Shown one piece after another: positions 43,715-52,547 of a DNA stretch of 64,000 nt. Source of the DNA: Denitrificimonas halotolerans. Its GTDB lineage: Bacteria > Pseudomonadota > Gammaproteobacteria > Pseudomonadales > Pseudomonadaceae. The first letter of the stretch is position 1. Every line of letters starts with the position of its first letter. The notes under the pieces are model-generated. The model did no database searches and was not told the DNA's origin. It saw only the letters and a program-made list of their open reading frames with translations. The position numbers and the translations under genes were made by a program. The stretch is taken from the NCBI RefSeq assembly GCF_034259425.1, contig NZ_JAXIVU010000002.1:62001-126000 (forward strand), read 5' to 3'.

Positions 43715-45076
43715 ATGAGTCGTACCGAGACAGACCTAGTGCTCGTTCTGAGCCAGGCAATTGAAAAAAATGATTTTGACAATGCTTTCATCGCACTTAA
43801 AGGTTTGCGTCCTATTGATGTTGCTGATGCATTAGAACAGTTGGAGCCAACGTTGTGCTGGCGCCTACTGGAGCTTTTACCTAATCGTGCAGAAATTTTT
43901 AGTTATTTTGAGCCGGAAGAGCAAGTTTGCTTTGCCCGTGAATTCCCACGTGCAAGCTTAGCTGAGTTGGTCAGTGAAATGCCGGCGGATGAGCGAACAG
44001 ACTTATTTAAACGTTTGGATCCTAGTCAACGAGCAACTCTACTGCCGGCTTTAGCTGAGGAAGATCGTGCAGATATTCATAAGCTGTCTGCTTATGTTGA
44101 AGGGACTGCTGGTGCTTTAATGACTTCGGATTATGCTGCGTTAAAGCAAGATATGACTGTACTTCAGGCCATGACTTACTTGCGCGAAGAGGCACCGGAT
44201 GCTGAAACCATTTACCAAGCCTATGTGGTAGATGATCAAAAGTGTTTACTTGGTGTGGTGTCTTTACGTGATCTAATTATTTCTGATTTGGATAAGTCAG
44301 TTAAAGACTTAATGACCAGCGATGTCGTCAGCGCTAGTGCTTTTGATGATCAAGAAGATATTGCTAAGAAAATAGCTCGCTATGACTTATTGGCTTTGCC
44401 TATTGTGGATAAGCAAGGTGCGCTTATTGGTATTGTCACCTATGACGATGCGATGGATGTAGTGAGTGAAGAAGCGACGGATGATATTCATAAATCTGCT
44501 GGTGTAAGCACTATTATTGGTAGCATTAAAGGTGCCAGTATTGGGCTGCTTTATCGTAAGCGTGTGTTTTGGCTAGTATTGTTAGTCTTTGGTAATTTGT
44601 TTTCTGGTGCGGGTATTGCGCACTTTGAAGACATCATTGCAGCTAATATTGTGCTGGTCTTTTTTTTACCACTGCTAGTCGACAGTGGTGGTAATGCCGG
44701 CTCCCAGTCAGCAACCCTTATGGTGCGAGCTTTAGCGACCGGTGAAGTGGTGATGCGTGACTGGTTATACTTGATTGGTCGTGAAGCCTTAGTGGCTTTA
44801 GCGTTGGGTTGTACTATGGCTGCAGCAGTGTCTATTTTAGGCTATATACGAGGTGACTCTACAGTGGCTTTGGTCTTGGCACTGAGCATGGTCAGTATTG
44901 TTATGATTGGCTGTATGATCGGGATGAGTTTACCTTTTATTCTCAGTAAGTTTAACCTTGACCCCGCCAGTGCTAGCGCCCCTTTAATCACTTCGGTGTG
45001 TGATGCAACAGGGGTTGTCATATACTTATTTATTGCATCATTATTATTGGCTGATTTGAGCATCGTCCCAGTTTAG
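43715..45076 (+). CDS. mgtE: MgtE-family magnesium transporter
   Basis: 453 residues from the ATG at 43715 (TTGGAG 8 bases upstream). N-terminal MgtE helical domain (to about 130), two CBS domains (about 130-255: GALMTSDYAALKQDMTVLQAM, VKDLMTSDVVSASAFDDQ) and five transmembrane helices with the pore motif PLLVDSGGNAGSQSATLMVRALATGE. Cytosolic Mg2+ gates the channel through the N and CBS domains. A terminator follows. Confidence 0.95.
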   Translation: MSRTETDLVLVLSQAIEKNDFDNAFIALKGLRPIDVADALEQLEPTLCWRLLELLPNRAEIFSYFEPEEQVCFAREFPRASLAELVSEMPADERTDLFKRLDPSQRATLLPALAEEDRADIHKLSAYVEGTAGALMTSDYAALKQDMTVLQAMTYLREEAPDAETIYQAYVVDDQKCLLGVVSLRDLIISDLDKSVKDLMTSDVVSASAFDDQEDIAKKIARYDLLALPIVDKQGALIGIVTYDDAMDVVSEEATDDIHKSAGVSTIIGSIKGASIGLLYRKRVFWLVLLVFGNLFSGAGIAHFEDIIAANIVLVFFLPLLVDSGGNAGSQSATLMVRALATGEVVMRDWLYLIGREALVALALGCTMAAAVSILGYIRGDSTVALVLALSMVSIVMIGCMIGMSLPFILSKFNLDPASASAPLITSVCDATGVVIYLFIASLLLADLSIVPV

Positions 45077-45114
45077 TTAGGCAATCGAGTGAATTGCAAC
45101 TGACACCAAAATAA

Positions 45115-45157
45115 AAAGCCCCAGTTCACATACGCATCGTTGAACTGGGGCTTTGTT
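45115..45157. terminator. Bidirectional terminator between mgtE and ilvD
   Basis: Perfect stem AAAGCCCCAGTTCA/TGAACTGGGGCTTT with A tracts before and a short T tract after, between convergent genes. Confidence 0.85.
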
Positions 45158-45204
45158 ATGCTTTGAGTGCTTCAGCTCAAAAGCATTTAACGGGGTGAGG
45201 CTGT

Positions 45205-47049
45205 TTAAAACATCTCGTCCAATAGTGCTTTATTACGTACGGCACCTTTGTCGGCACTGGTTGCCAGTACACCATAAGCTTTTAGTGCTGTGCTGACTTT
45301 GCGTGAGCGAACTTCGACAGGCTTCCAGCCTTTCTTGTCTTGTTCTGCACGACGAGCTGCAAGTTCAGCATCACTGACTTCAAGGTTGATAGTACGGTTA
45401 GGGATGTCAATTAAAATACTATCGCCTTCTTGCACTAAGCCAATAGCACCGCCAGAAGCAGCTTCTGGAGAGGCGTGACCAATAGATAAACCCGAGGTAC
45501 CACCGGAGAAACGACCATCAGTCAGTAGTGCACACTCTTTACCTAAGCCTTTAGATTTCAAGTAGCTAGTTGGGTAGAGCATTTCTTGCATGCCTGGACC
45601 GCCTTTTGGACCTTCGTAACGGATAATGACGATATCGCCTGGCTCGATTTCATCATTAAGAATGCCGCGTACTGCAGAGTCCTGGCTCTCAAAAATTTTG
45701 GCTTTGCCTTTAAAAACAAGGATAGATTCATCGACACCTGCGGTTTTAACCACACAGCCATCTTCAGCGATATTGCCGTACAGCACTGCGAGACCACCTT
45801 CGTGGGAATACGCGTGTTCAACGCTGCGGATACAGCCGCTTTCGCGATCTAAATCTAAGCTCGGCCAGCGTGTGTTTTGGCTAAAGGCGGTTTGTGTTGG
45901 AATGCCTGCAGGGCCTGCTTTAAAGAAGGTATGTACAGCTTCGTCTTCAGTTTGAGTGATATCCCACTTGGCAATGGCTTCAGCCATCGTTTTGCTGTGG
46001 ATTGTAGGTAGGTCTGTATGGAGGAAACCGCCACGCGCCAGTGAGCCTAAAATACTGAAGATACCACCGGCACGGTGTACATCTTCCATATGGTATTTTT
46101 GGATGTTGGGTGCAACTTTACACAGTTCAGGGACTTTACGCGATAAGGCATCGATATCGCGTAAATCAAAGTCCATTTCAGCTTCTTGTGCCGCTGCCAA
46201 TAGATGCAGAATAGTGTTGGTTGAACCGCCCATAGCAATGTCGAGAGACATAGCGTTTTCAAAGGCTTTCACGTTGGCAATGTTACGCGGTAGTACGGAT
46301 TCGTCATTTTCTTTATAGTAACGGCGGCATAAATCAACAATAGTGCGACCGGCTTCTAAGAACAGCTCTTTACGGTCGGCGTGTGTAGCTAAAACTGTGC
46401 CGTTACCTGGCAGGCCTAAACCTAGGGCTTCTACCAAGCAGTTCATGGAGTTGGCAGTAAACATTCCTGAGCAAGAGCCACAGGTTGGGCAAGCGCTGCG
46501 CTCATACTCTGCAACCTTTTCATCTGAGGCACTATCATCGGCGGCGATCACCATTGCATCCACTAGGTCTAAACCGTGATTTGCTAACTTAGTTTTACCC
46601 GCTTCCATTGGGCCACCAGAAACAAAGACCACAGGAATATTTAGACGCAAGGCAGCCATCAACATGCCTGGGGTGATTTTGTCACAGTTTGAAATACAAA
46701 CTAAAGCGTCAGCGCAGTGTGCGTTGGCCATGTACTCAACCGAGTCAGCAATGATCTCACGGCTGGGCAGTGAGTAGAGCATGCCATCGTGACCCATAGC
46801 GATACCATCATCAACGGCAATGGTATTAAATTCTTTGGCTACACCACCGGCACGTTCAATTTCACGGGCGACTAATTGCCCCATATCTTTGAGATGCACA
46901 TGTCCCGGTACAAACTGAGTAAAAGAGTTTGCAACGGCGATGATGGGCTTGTGGAAATCTTCGTCTGTCATGCCGGTTGCACGCCATAGTGCACGGGCAC
47001 CCGCCATATTGCGGCCGAAGGTAGAGGTTTTCGAACGATAATCAGGCAT
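45205..47049 (-). CDS. ilvD: Dihydroxy-acid dehydratase
   Basis: 614 residues from the ATG at 47049 (AGGAAG 7 bases upstream); the longer frame reaches into the leader. Fe-S dehydratase with cluster cysteines in SNCDKITPGMLMA and CPTCGSCSGMFTANSMNCL; the last part holds GRFSGGTSGLSIGHASPEAASGG. Fourth enzyme of valine/isoleucine synthesis, acting after IlvC. IlvA is encoded about 3 kb away. A structured leader separates it from rlmI. Confidence 0.96.
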   Translation of the reverse strand: MPDYRSKTSTFGRNMAGARALWRATGMTDEDFHKPIIAVANSFTQFVPGHVHLKDMGQLVAREIERAGGVAKEFNTIAVDDGIAMGHDGMLYSLPSREIIADSVEYMANAHCADALVCISNCDKITPGMLMAALRLNIPVVFVSGGPMEAGKTKLANHGLDLVDAMVIAADDSASDEKVAEYERSACPTCGSCSGMFTANSMNCLVEALGLGLPGNGTVLATHADRKELFLEAGRTIVDLCRRYYKENDESVLPRNIANVKAFENAMSLDIAMGGSTNTILHLLAAAQEAEMDFDLRDIDALSRKVPELCKVAPNIQKYHMEDVHRAGGIFSILGSLARGGFLHTDLPTIHSKTMAEAIAKWDITQTEDEAVHTFFKAGPAGIPTQTAFSQNTRWPSLDLDRESGCIRSVEHAYSHEGGLAVLYGNIAEDGCVVKTAGVDESILVFKGKAKIFESQDSAVRGILNDEIEPGDIVIIRYEGPKGGPGMQEMLYPTSYLKSKGLGKECALLTDGRFSGGTSGLSIGHASPEAASGGAIGLVQEGDSILIDIPNRTINLEVSDAELAARRAEQDKKGWKPVEVRSRKVSTALKAYGVLATSADKGAVRNKALLDEMF

Positions 47050-47143
47050 GAGTAACTTCCTGCAAAAATAAAAAAGGGCGGTTAGCGCATCTGCAACTGT
47101 TGCTGCGGGGTGACCGTGCGGTCGGCAAAGCACATTTGAGCTC

Positions 47144-47190
47144 GCCTAGGGTAGTGACGAGAATATCTCATTCTACGCTGCCCTAGGCGG
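47144..47190 (-). promoter_or_regulatory. Stem-loop between rlmI and ilvD
   Basis: Outer arms CGCCTAGGG/CCCTAGGCG (extendable to 12 with one mismatch) enclose an inner AGAAT/ATTCT pair, all in the 192-base gap before ilvD. No T-run follows the stem, so a terminator is not clear. It might be a protein site, an RNA-processing structure or part of the ilvD leader. Confidence 0.45.
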
Positions 47191-47241
47191 CTGGGCAAAG
47201 GGCAGCAGGTGTTTTGCTGGATTGAATTGGGTCCAGTTGTC

Positions 47242-48438
47242 TCAGCTATTGGGCAAAATACGGCACACGGTGTATTTCAGATAGCGTGTTTCTGGGATAG
47301 CAGGGTGCATAGGGTGATCAGCACTTTGCCCGCTTTGTTCCAGAATTTGAATGTTACGGTCTAAATGGCGCGCGGCAGCCAATAGGGTGCTGTGCATGCT
47401 TTCTTCAGTAAAAAAAGGTGAGCGTGATGAGCAAATAAAGATTCCGTCACGACTGAGCAGTCGTATGCAGTGTTCGTAGAGTTTGCGGTAACCTGCTTCA
47501 CCGCTTTTGATATCTTTTTTGCGTTTAATAAAGGCTGGAGGATCTGCAATAATCACATCAAAACGTTCTTCATCGGCTTTAAGTGATTCTAGAGTCTCCA
47601 ATACATCACCTTCTGCGCAGAGTAAGGTTGCACCAATCTCATTAAGTTGGGCATTACTTTCGAGTGCGTCTAAGGCTTGGCCAGAAGCATCGGCACAGAG
47701 TACTTCGCTAGCACCAGCTAATGCTGCCGGAATAGCCCAGCTGCCTGCTCCACTATAGACTGAAAGGACACGGTTATTGATGCAGTATTGAGTGGCTTGC
47801 ATACGGTTAAAGCGCTGATCGTAATGCCAACCAATGACCTTTTTCTGCAAAATGGGAGTGTTATAAGTTAGGTTGTTTTCTAATAACTGCACCCACTCAG
47901 GTACTTCACCGTACGCTACTTCTAAATAGCGTTCTAAACCTTCTAAATCACGGGTTGGCGCATCGTTTCGCCAGAGCACACCAGTTGGCTTACATACCTG
48001 AAGTAAGGCTTCTAAAATAATATCTTTATGGGGTTCCATGCAGGCAGCACTGATTTGTACGACCAAAATATCACCAAAACGATCCACCTCTAGGCCCGGC
48101 AGTAAATCACCTTCGGCATGAATTAAACGATAGAAGGGGGCATCAAATAAACGTTCACGTAGGGATAGAGCAATATTGAGACGATGCACCAGTAGTGACT
48201 TATCCAAACGGTGCTCGATATCGCGGGAAACTAAACGTGCGCAGATCAGTGCTTGTGGACTCAGAATAACAACACCTAAGGGCTTGCCCGAAGCGTTTTC
48301 TACAATGGCTTGGTCGCCGGTTTGAAATCGGTTTAACGGTGTTTGTTTGGTATCAATTTCATTGCTATAGATCCATAAGTGGCCGCTGCGTAAACGGCGG
48401 TCGGCATTAGATTTTAAGCGTAAAGAAGGCAAAGGCAT
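47242..48438 (-). CDS. rlmI: 23S rRNA m5C1962 methyltransferase RlmI-like
   Basis: 398 residues from the ATG at 48438 (TTGGAG 6 bases upstream). N-terminal PUA domain (LKSNADRRLRSGHLWIYSNEID), then a class I methyltransferase with motif I VLSVYSGAGSWAIPAAL and the DPPAF motif (VIIADPPAFIKRKKD). RlmI/RlmK-like enzymes methylate C1962 of 23S rRNA. Single gene; ilvD follows 192 bases later on the same strand. Confidence 0.9.
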   Translation of the reverse strand: MPLPSLRLKSNADRRLRSGHLWIYSNEIDTKQTPLNRFQTGDQAIVENASGKPLGVVILSPQALICARLVSRDIEHRLDKSLLVHRLNIALSLRERLFDAPFYRLIHAEGDLLPGLEVDRFGDILVVQISAACMEPHKDIILEALLQVCKPTGVLWRNDAPTRDLEGLERYLEVAYGEVPEWVQLLENNLTYNTPILQKKVIGWHYDQRFNRMQATQYCINNRVLSVYSGAGSWAIPAALAGASEVLCADASGQALDALESNAQLNEIGATLLCAEGDVLETLESLKADEERFDVIIADPPAFIKRKKDIKSGEAGYRKLYEHCIRLLSRDGIFICSSRSPFFTEESMHSTLLAAARHLDRNIQILEQSGQSADHPMHPAIPETRYLKYTVCRILPNS

Positions 48439-48595
48439 GGAGTTCTCCAATAAAACGATACACAGAGTATAACGATTGTCCGAAGGGCGGGTTTGACTTT
48501 ATAAATTAGGTTGGGAGTTGGATGCAACCTATTGTCGATGTGTGCTGTCTATTTGCGTGAGAATATTTTTTAACTTTATAGAGCAAGGTTGAAGC

Positions 48596-49495
48596 GTGTC
48601 GAAAGGATTGAAACCATGGGTCGTAGTGTTGCTTGGGGCAGGTATATTGATAGCCTTGTTGGATTATTTTCACTGGGATGACCGTGGATGGCTGTTATGG
48701 CAAACAGCTGATTTAGATGAGTTGCAGCAGAAAGAAAATATTTGGTTGTCTGACTATCGCGTCGTCATACAAGGTAAGCCATTGGCTTGGCCTGTGGATG
48801 AGCAAGCGTCAGGCCTGAGTTGGAACCCCAGAACCAATACGTTATTTACAGTCGCAGGTAGGTCAGCCAAATTGGTTGAGCTTTCTTTAGAGGGTAAGGT
48901 CTTACGTGCAGTGGAACTTCAGGGGTTTGCTGACCTTGAAGGCATTGCTGTGCTCAATGATGGTCGTTTTGCTGTGATTGATGAACGCAATGCAAGTTTG
49001 ACTGTGTTTGAGCTGACTGATGACACTGCGCATATTGCAGCGAAGGATTGGCCTACAATCAACTTAGGAGCGTCTCGAGCACATAATAAAGGATTTGAAG
49101 GGATAGTTTGGGATGAGGTTCATCGGCGGTTTTTACTGGCTAAAGAGCGTGATCCTTTAGGTTTGTATGCGCTTCCCTTGGCTGCTGGGTCAGCTGTTGC
49201 TGAGATGACCGAGCAGGATTTAATAGCGTTGCCTTCAGAGCATATTTTTGCCCTTGATTTTTCGGGATTGGCGCTTGATCCGCGTACTGGGCATTTGTTG
49301 GTATTATCGGATGAGTCCCGCATGCTGCTTGAGTTGGATGAGGAGGGGCAACCTGTCAGTTTTATGAGTTTTATTATGGGGTTTAATGGTTTAACGGCCA
49401 ATATTAATCAAGCGGAAGGAGTTGCGATAGATGCTGAAGGGACGATTTATATTATGAGTGAGCCTAATTTGTTTTATGTGTTCACGAATCAATAG
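48596..49495 (+). CDS. SdiA-regulated-type (YjiK-like) beta-propeller protein
   Basis: 299 residues from a GTG with AAGG upstream. One N-terminal membrane anchor (about 8-24), then an exported region with propeller-like repeats: QASGLSWNPRTNTLFTVAGRSAKLVELSLEGKVL, DLEGIAVLNDGRFAVIDERNASL, FEGIVWDEVHRRFLLAKERDP and GVAIDAEGTIYIMSEPNLFYVF. This matches the SdiA-regulated family (YjiK), of unknown function and probably periplasmic. It is immediately followed by an IS right-end fragment. Confidence 0.83.
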   Translation: MSKGLKPWVVVLLGAGILIALLDYFHWDDRGWLLWQTADLDELQQKENIWLSDYRVVIQGKPLAWPVDEQASGLSWNPRTNTLFTVAGRSAKLVELSLEGKVLRAVELQGFADLEGIAVLNDGRFAVIDERNASLTVFELTDDTAHIAAKDWPTINLGASRAHNKGFEGIVWDEVHRRFLLAKERDPLGLYALPLAAGSAVAEMTEQDLIALPSEHIFALDFSGLALDPRTGHLLVLSDESRMLLELDEEGQPVSFMSFIMGFNGLTANINQAEGVAIDAEGTIYIMSEPNLFYVFTNQ

Positions 49496-49502
49496 TTATT
49501 AT

Positions 49503-49524
49503 TTTAGGTCGGGGAGGATGTCAA
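49503..49524 (+). mobile_element. Short fragment of an IS200/IS605-type right end
   Basis: TTTAGGTCGGGGAGGATGTC then AA is almost identical to the last 23 bases of the tnpB element at 59304-59326 (TTTAGGTTGGGGGAGGATGT...). Only the 3' arm and tip remain; the 5' arm is missing. It is short, so coincidence cannot be fully excluded, but the ending GGATGTCAA is the same. Confidence 0.5.
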
Positions 49525-49561
49525 TCAGCAATACTGTTAAGCAACAGTTCGCGGCTATTAA

Positions 49562-49590
49562 GGGAGGCTTTAGCCTCCCCGTTCTCTTCT
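49562..49590. terminator. Hairpin between the SdiA-regulated gene and rpiA
   Basis: Perfect GGGAGGC-TTTA-GCCTCCC stem followed by a pyrimidine-rich CGTTCTCTTCTGTTC. It lies between convergent genes and is probably the terminator of the upstream gene. Confidence 0.6.
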
Positions 49591-49632
49591 GTTCTATACT
49601 AAAAATATGCGAATTTCCGCGATTGGGTCAGC

Positions 49633-50313
49633 TTAGTGCGCATTACGCACTAAAGTTTCAACACCGGCTTTAGTGCCGAGCAGTAAGATGTCGGCTGGGC
49701 GGTGAGCAAATAGACCATTACAAACAACGCCTACTAAGGCGTTAATTTTGTCTTCTAGGCCACGCGGATCAGTGATTTGCATATTGTGAATATCTAAGAT
49801 CACATTACCATTATCGGTGGTCACACCTGTACGGTAGACTGGGTCACCACCCAGTTTTACAATTTCACGTGCTACATAGCTGCGAGCCATTGGGATGACT
49901 TCAACAGGCAGTGGAAACCCCCCTAAAAAGTCAACCTTTTTACTTTCATCAGCAATGCAAATAAAAGTTTTTGCTACAGCTGCAACAATTTTTTCGCGTG
50001 TTAAGGCTGCACCACCACCTTTGATCAGTTCGAGGTGCTTATTGCATTCATCCGCACCGTCTATATAAAACTCAAGTTCTTGCACATTATTTAAATTATG
50101 TACTGTAATGCCATGTTTTTTTAAGCGCTCGGCCGTGGCTTCAGAGCTGGCTACAGCACCGGCAAAATCGTATTTATGCTTGGCCAGTAAATCAATAAAA
50201 AAGTTTGCTGTAGAGCCTGTGCCTACACCAATAATACTGCGCTGTTCCAAGTGCGGCAGAATATAGTCAATGGCCGCTTGGGCGACGGCTTGTTTCAGTT
50301 GATCTTGGTTCAC
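49633..50313 (-). CDS. rpiA: Ribose-5-phosphate isomerase A
   Basis: 226 residues. Conserved segments: IIGVGTGSTANFFIDLLA, DGADECNKHLELIKGGGAALTREKIVAAVAKTFICIADESK, and VDFLGGFPLPVEVIP. It interconverts ribose-5-phosphate and ribulose-5-phosphate in the pentose phosphate pathway. Divergent from ilvA as in Pseudomonas. Confidence 0.97.
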   Translation of the reverse strand: MNQDQLKQAVAQAAIDYILPHLEQRSIIGVGTGSTANFFIDLLAKHKYDFAGAVASSEATAERLKKHGITVHNLNNVQELEFYIDGADECNKHLELIKGGGAALTREKIVAAVAKTFICIADESKKVDFLGGFPLPVEVIPMARSYVAREIVKLGGDPVYRTGVTTDNGNVILDIHNMQITDPRGLEDKINALVGVVCNGLFAHRPADILLLGTKAGVETLVRNAH

Positions 50314-50435
50314 GAAGGACTCCGGTCAGTAAAGAATATGGATTGATTATAGCGACTTAAACTGCATGAATGTGGTTGAGTTGTTATCGGTGGAGTAGAC
50401 TGTTTGACTTTGTTGCCCTGTTTAGTGAACTGATC

Positions 50436-51950
50436 ATGCTCGAACAATATGTGAAGAAAACCTTAAACGCCCGTGTTTATGACGTGGCGCATGAAACCCC
50501 TTTGCACCATGCCCCTCAATTATCTGAGCGGTTAGGCAATAAAGTGTTGTTGAAACGTGAAGACTTGCAGCCGGTCTTTTCTTTTAAAATCCGTGGGGCC
50601 TATAACAAAATTGCCCAACTGACGGCGGAAGAACGTGCTCGAGGTGTAGTGACTGCATCGGCCGGTAACCATGCGCAAGGTGTCGCCTTGGCGGCAAAAT
50701 TCCTTGGTATTAAAGCCACCATTGTGATGCCTAAAACAACGCCGGAAATTAAAGTTAAGGCTGTGCGTGCCCGAGGTGGTCGTGTTGTTTTACATGGTGA
50801 TGCATTTCCTGAGTCATTGGCTCACTCTTTGAAGCTGGTTGCAGAAAAAGGTTTGGTATATATCCATCCTTACGATGATCCAGAGGTGATAGCTGGGCAA
50901 GGTACCGTAGCGATGGAGATTTTGCGACAGCATCAAGGCCCGTTACATGCTGTATTTGTACCGTGCGGCGGAGGCGGATTAATTGCTGGAGTAGCGGCTT
51001 ACATTAAATATGTACGTCCGGAAATTAAAATTATTGGAGTTGAGCCAACAGACTCTAACTGTTTACAGCAAGCGATGGCAGCCGGTGAGCGTGTGGTTTT
51101 ACCGCAAGTGGGGCTTTTTGCTGATGGTGTAGCTGTCACCCAAATAGGGGAGCATACCTTTGATATTTGCCGTCATCATGTGGATGAAGTGATCACGGTG
51201 AATACGGATGAAATCTGCGCGGCAATGAAAGATATTTACGATGACACTCGTTCAATTACTGAGCCGGCGGGTGCTTTAGCTGTTGCAGGTATTAAGAAGT
51301 ATGTTGAGCGCACTGGTGTTGTGGATCAGCACCTTGTGGCTATTGATTCTGGCGCTAATGTGAACTTTGACCGTTTGCGTCACGTGGCGGAGCGGGCTGA
51401 GTTGGGTGAGCAGCGCGAGGCGATTATTGCGGTCAGTATCCCAGAGCAGCCAGGTAGCTTTAAAAAGTTCTGTGAAGCTATTGGTAAACGTCCCATCACT
51501 GAATTTAATTACCGCTACCACACCGATGGTATTGCTCATATTTTTGTAGGTGTGCAGACGCATCCAGAGCTAGACCCTCGCGCTGCCTTGGTGGACAGTT
51601 TGCGTGAGCAAGGCTTCCCTGTATTGGATCTTACTGATAATGAGTTGGCGAAGCTGCATATTCGTCATATGGTTGGTGGTCATTCTGAGGCGGTTGGTAG
51701 TGAGCGTGTGTATCGTTTTGAATTCCCTGAGCATCCAGGTGCGTTGTTCAATTTTTTAAACAAGTTGGGTGGGCATTGGAATATTTCCATGTTCCATTAC
51801 CGTAATCATGCAGCCGCTGTCGGGCGTGTATTGGCTGCGTTACAGGTTCCTGCGAATGAGGAATTATTGATTGAGGAAACCTTAGACAGAATTGGTTATC
51901 CCTATTGGGATGAAACTGATAACCCAGCATATCAACTGTTTTTAGGTTAG
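50436..51950 (+). CDS. ilvA: Threonine dehydratase, biosynthetic
   Basis: 504 residues starting MLEQYVKKTLNARVYDVAHETPLHHA at 50436; the longer frame includes non-conserved leader sequence, and the ribosome site is weak. PLP Lys lies in FSFKIRGAYNK; SAGNHAQGVALAA and CGGGGLIAGVAAY bind the cofactor phosphate. The C-terminal third (about 325-504) carries two ACT-like domains, so it should be inhibited by isoleucine. It makes 2-oxobutyrate for isoleucine. Confidence 0.96.
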   Translation: MLEQYVKKTLNARVYDVAHETPLHHAPQLSERLGNKVLLKREDLQPVFSFKIRGAYNKIAQLTAEERARGVVTASAGNHAQGVALAAKFLGIKATIVMPKTTPEIKVKAVRARGGRVVLHGDAFPESLAHSLKLVAEKGLVYIHPYDDPEVIAGQGTVAMEILRQHQGPLHAVFVPCGGGGLIAGVAAYIKYVRPEIKIIGVEPTDSNCLQQAMAAGERVVLPQVGLFADGVAVTQIGEHTFDICRHHVDEVITVNTDEICAAMKDIYDDTRSITEPAGALAVAGIKKYVERTGVVDQHLVAIDSGANVNFDRLRHVAERAELGEQREAIIAVSIPEQPGSFKKFCEAIGKRPITEFNYRYHTDGIAHIFVGVQTHPELDPRAALVDSLREQGFPVLDLTDNELAKLHIRHMVGGHSEAVGSERVYRFEFPEHPGALFNFLNKLGGHWNISMFHYRNHAAAVGRVLAALQVPANEELLIEETLDRIGYPYWDETDNPAYQLFLG

Positions 51951-52013
51951 GGTCATATGCGCTCCAGTATGGGGTACATATTGTTTGTTTATGAGTTATG
52001 AGGAGTCAGACAA

Positions 52014-52463
52014 TTGGAACATTATTTAGCGTTGCGCATAGGGCACAGTGTGCCAGCTGTGTTATTGATGTTGGGTTTGCTTGCCCATATTGTTATTGTT
52101 TGGCGTGCCAAAGGAAAAAAACCTGAAATATTGCAAGAAAAGTTGTACCGGACACGGGTGATTAGCTTACCGGTGTTTACGCTCTTGGCTGTGAGCGTGC
52201 CCATTACAGGATGGTGGATGACTCACCTGAGCGGTTTGCCGTTAAGTCAGAAGTGGTTGATGTTGAGTATTGCTTTACTGCCCTTGATCTTTATTTTTGG
52301 TGCTTTTTTGTACAGTAATCTTAGCCGCTGGCAATTACAGTTAATCAATAAAGAGCCAACTCGGGGGCGTGATCAGATCTTTGCAGTGATTTGGGCGGTG
52401 CTGATTTTAATCGTACTGTTAGCTATCAGTGCACTGATGGGAGCTAAGCCCGGCTTCAATTAA
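52014..52463 (+). CDS. Integral membrane protein of unknown function (DUF2269-like)
   Basis: 149 residues from a TTG 8 bases after AGGAG, which fixes the start. Four membrane helices (about 10-28, 48-66, 79-99 and 123-142) with charged loops (WRAKGKKPEILQEKLYRTR). The pattern resembles DUF2269-type proteins, but this is a weak match. A hairpin with 10-base arms follows. Confidence 0.7.
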   Translation: MEHYLALRIGHSVPAVLLMLGLLAHIVIVWRAKGKKPEILQEKLYRTRVISLPVFTLLAVSVPITGWWMTHLSGLPLSQKWLMLSIALLPLIFIFGAFLYSNLSRWQLQLINKEPTRGRDQIFAVIWAVLILIVLLAISALMGAKPGFN

Positions 52464-52474
52464 TTGGGCTATTG

Positions 52475-52513
52475 AACTGTAGCGGCGTGCGTGAGTACGG
52501 CGCTACAGTTTGT
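52475..52513. terminator. Terminator between the membrane protein gene and the adenine deaminase gene
   Basis: Perfect AACTGTAGCG/CGCTACAGTT stem with a 16-base loop followed by TTGTC, between convergent genes. Confidence 0.65.
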
Positions 52514-52547
52514 CATCAAAGCGTTGTGCCCTAGAGGATGCTACGAG

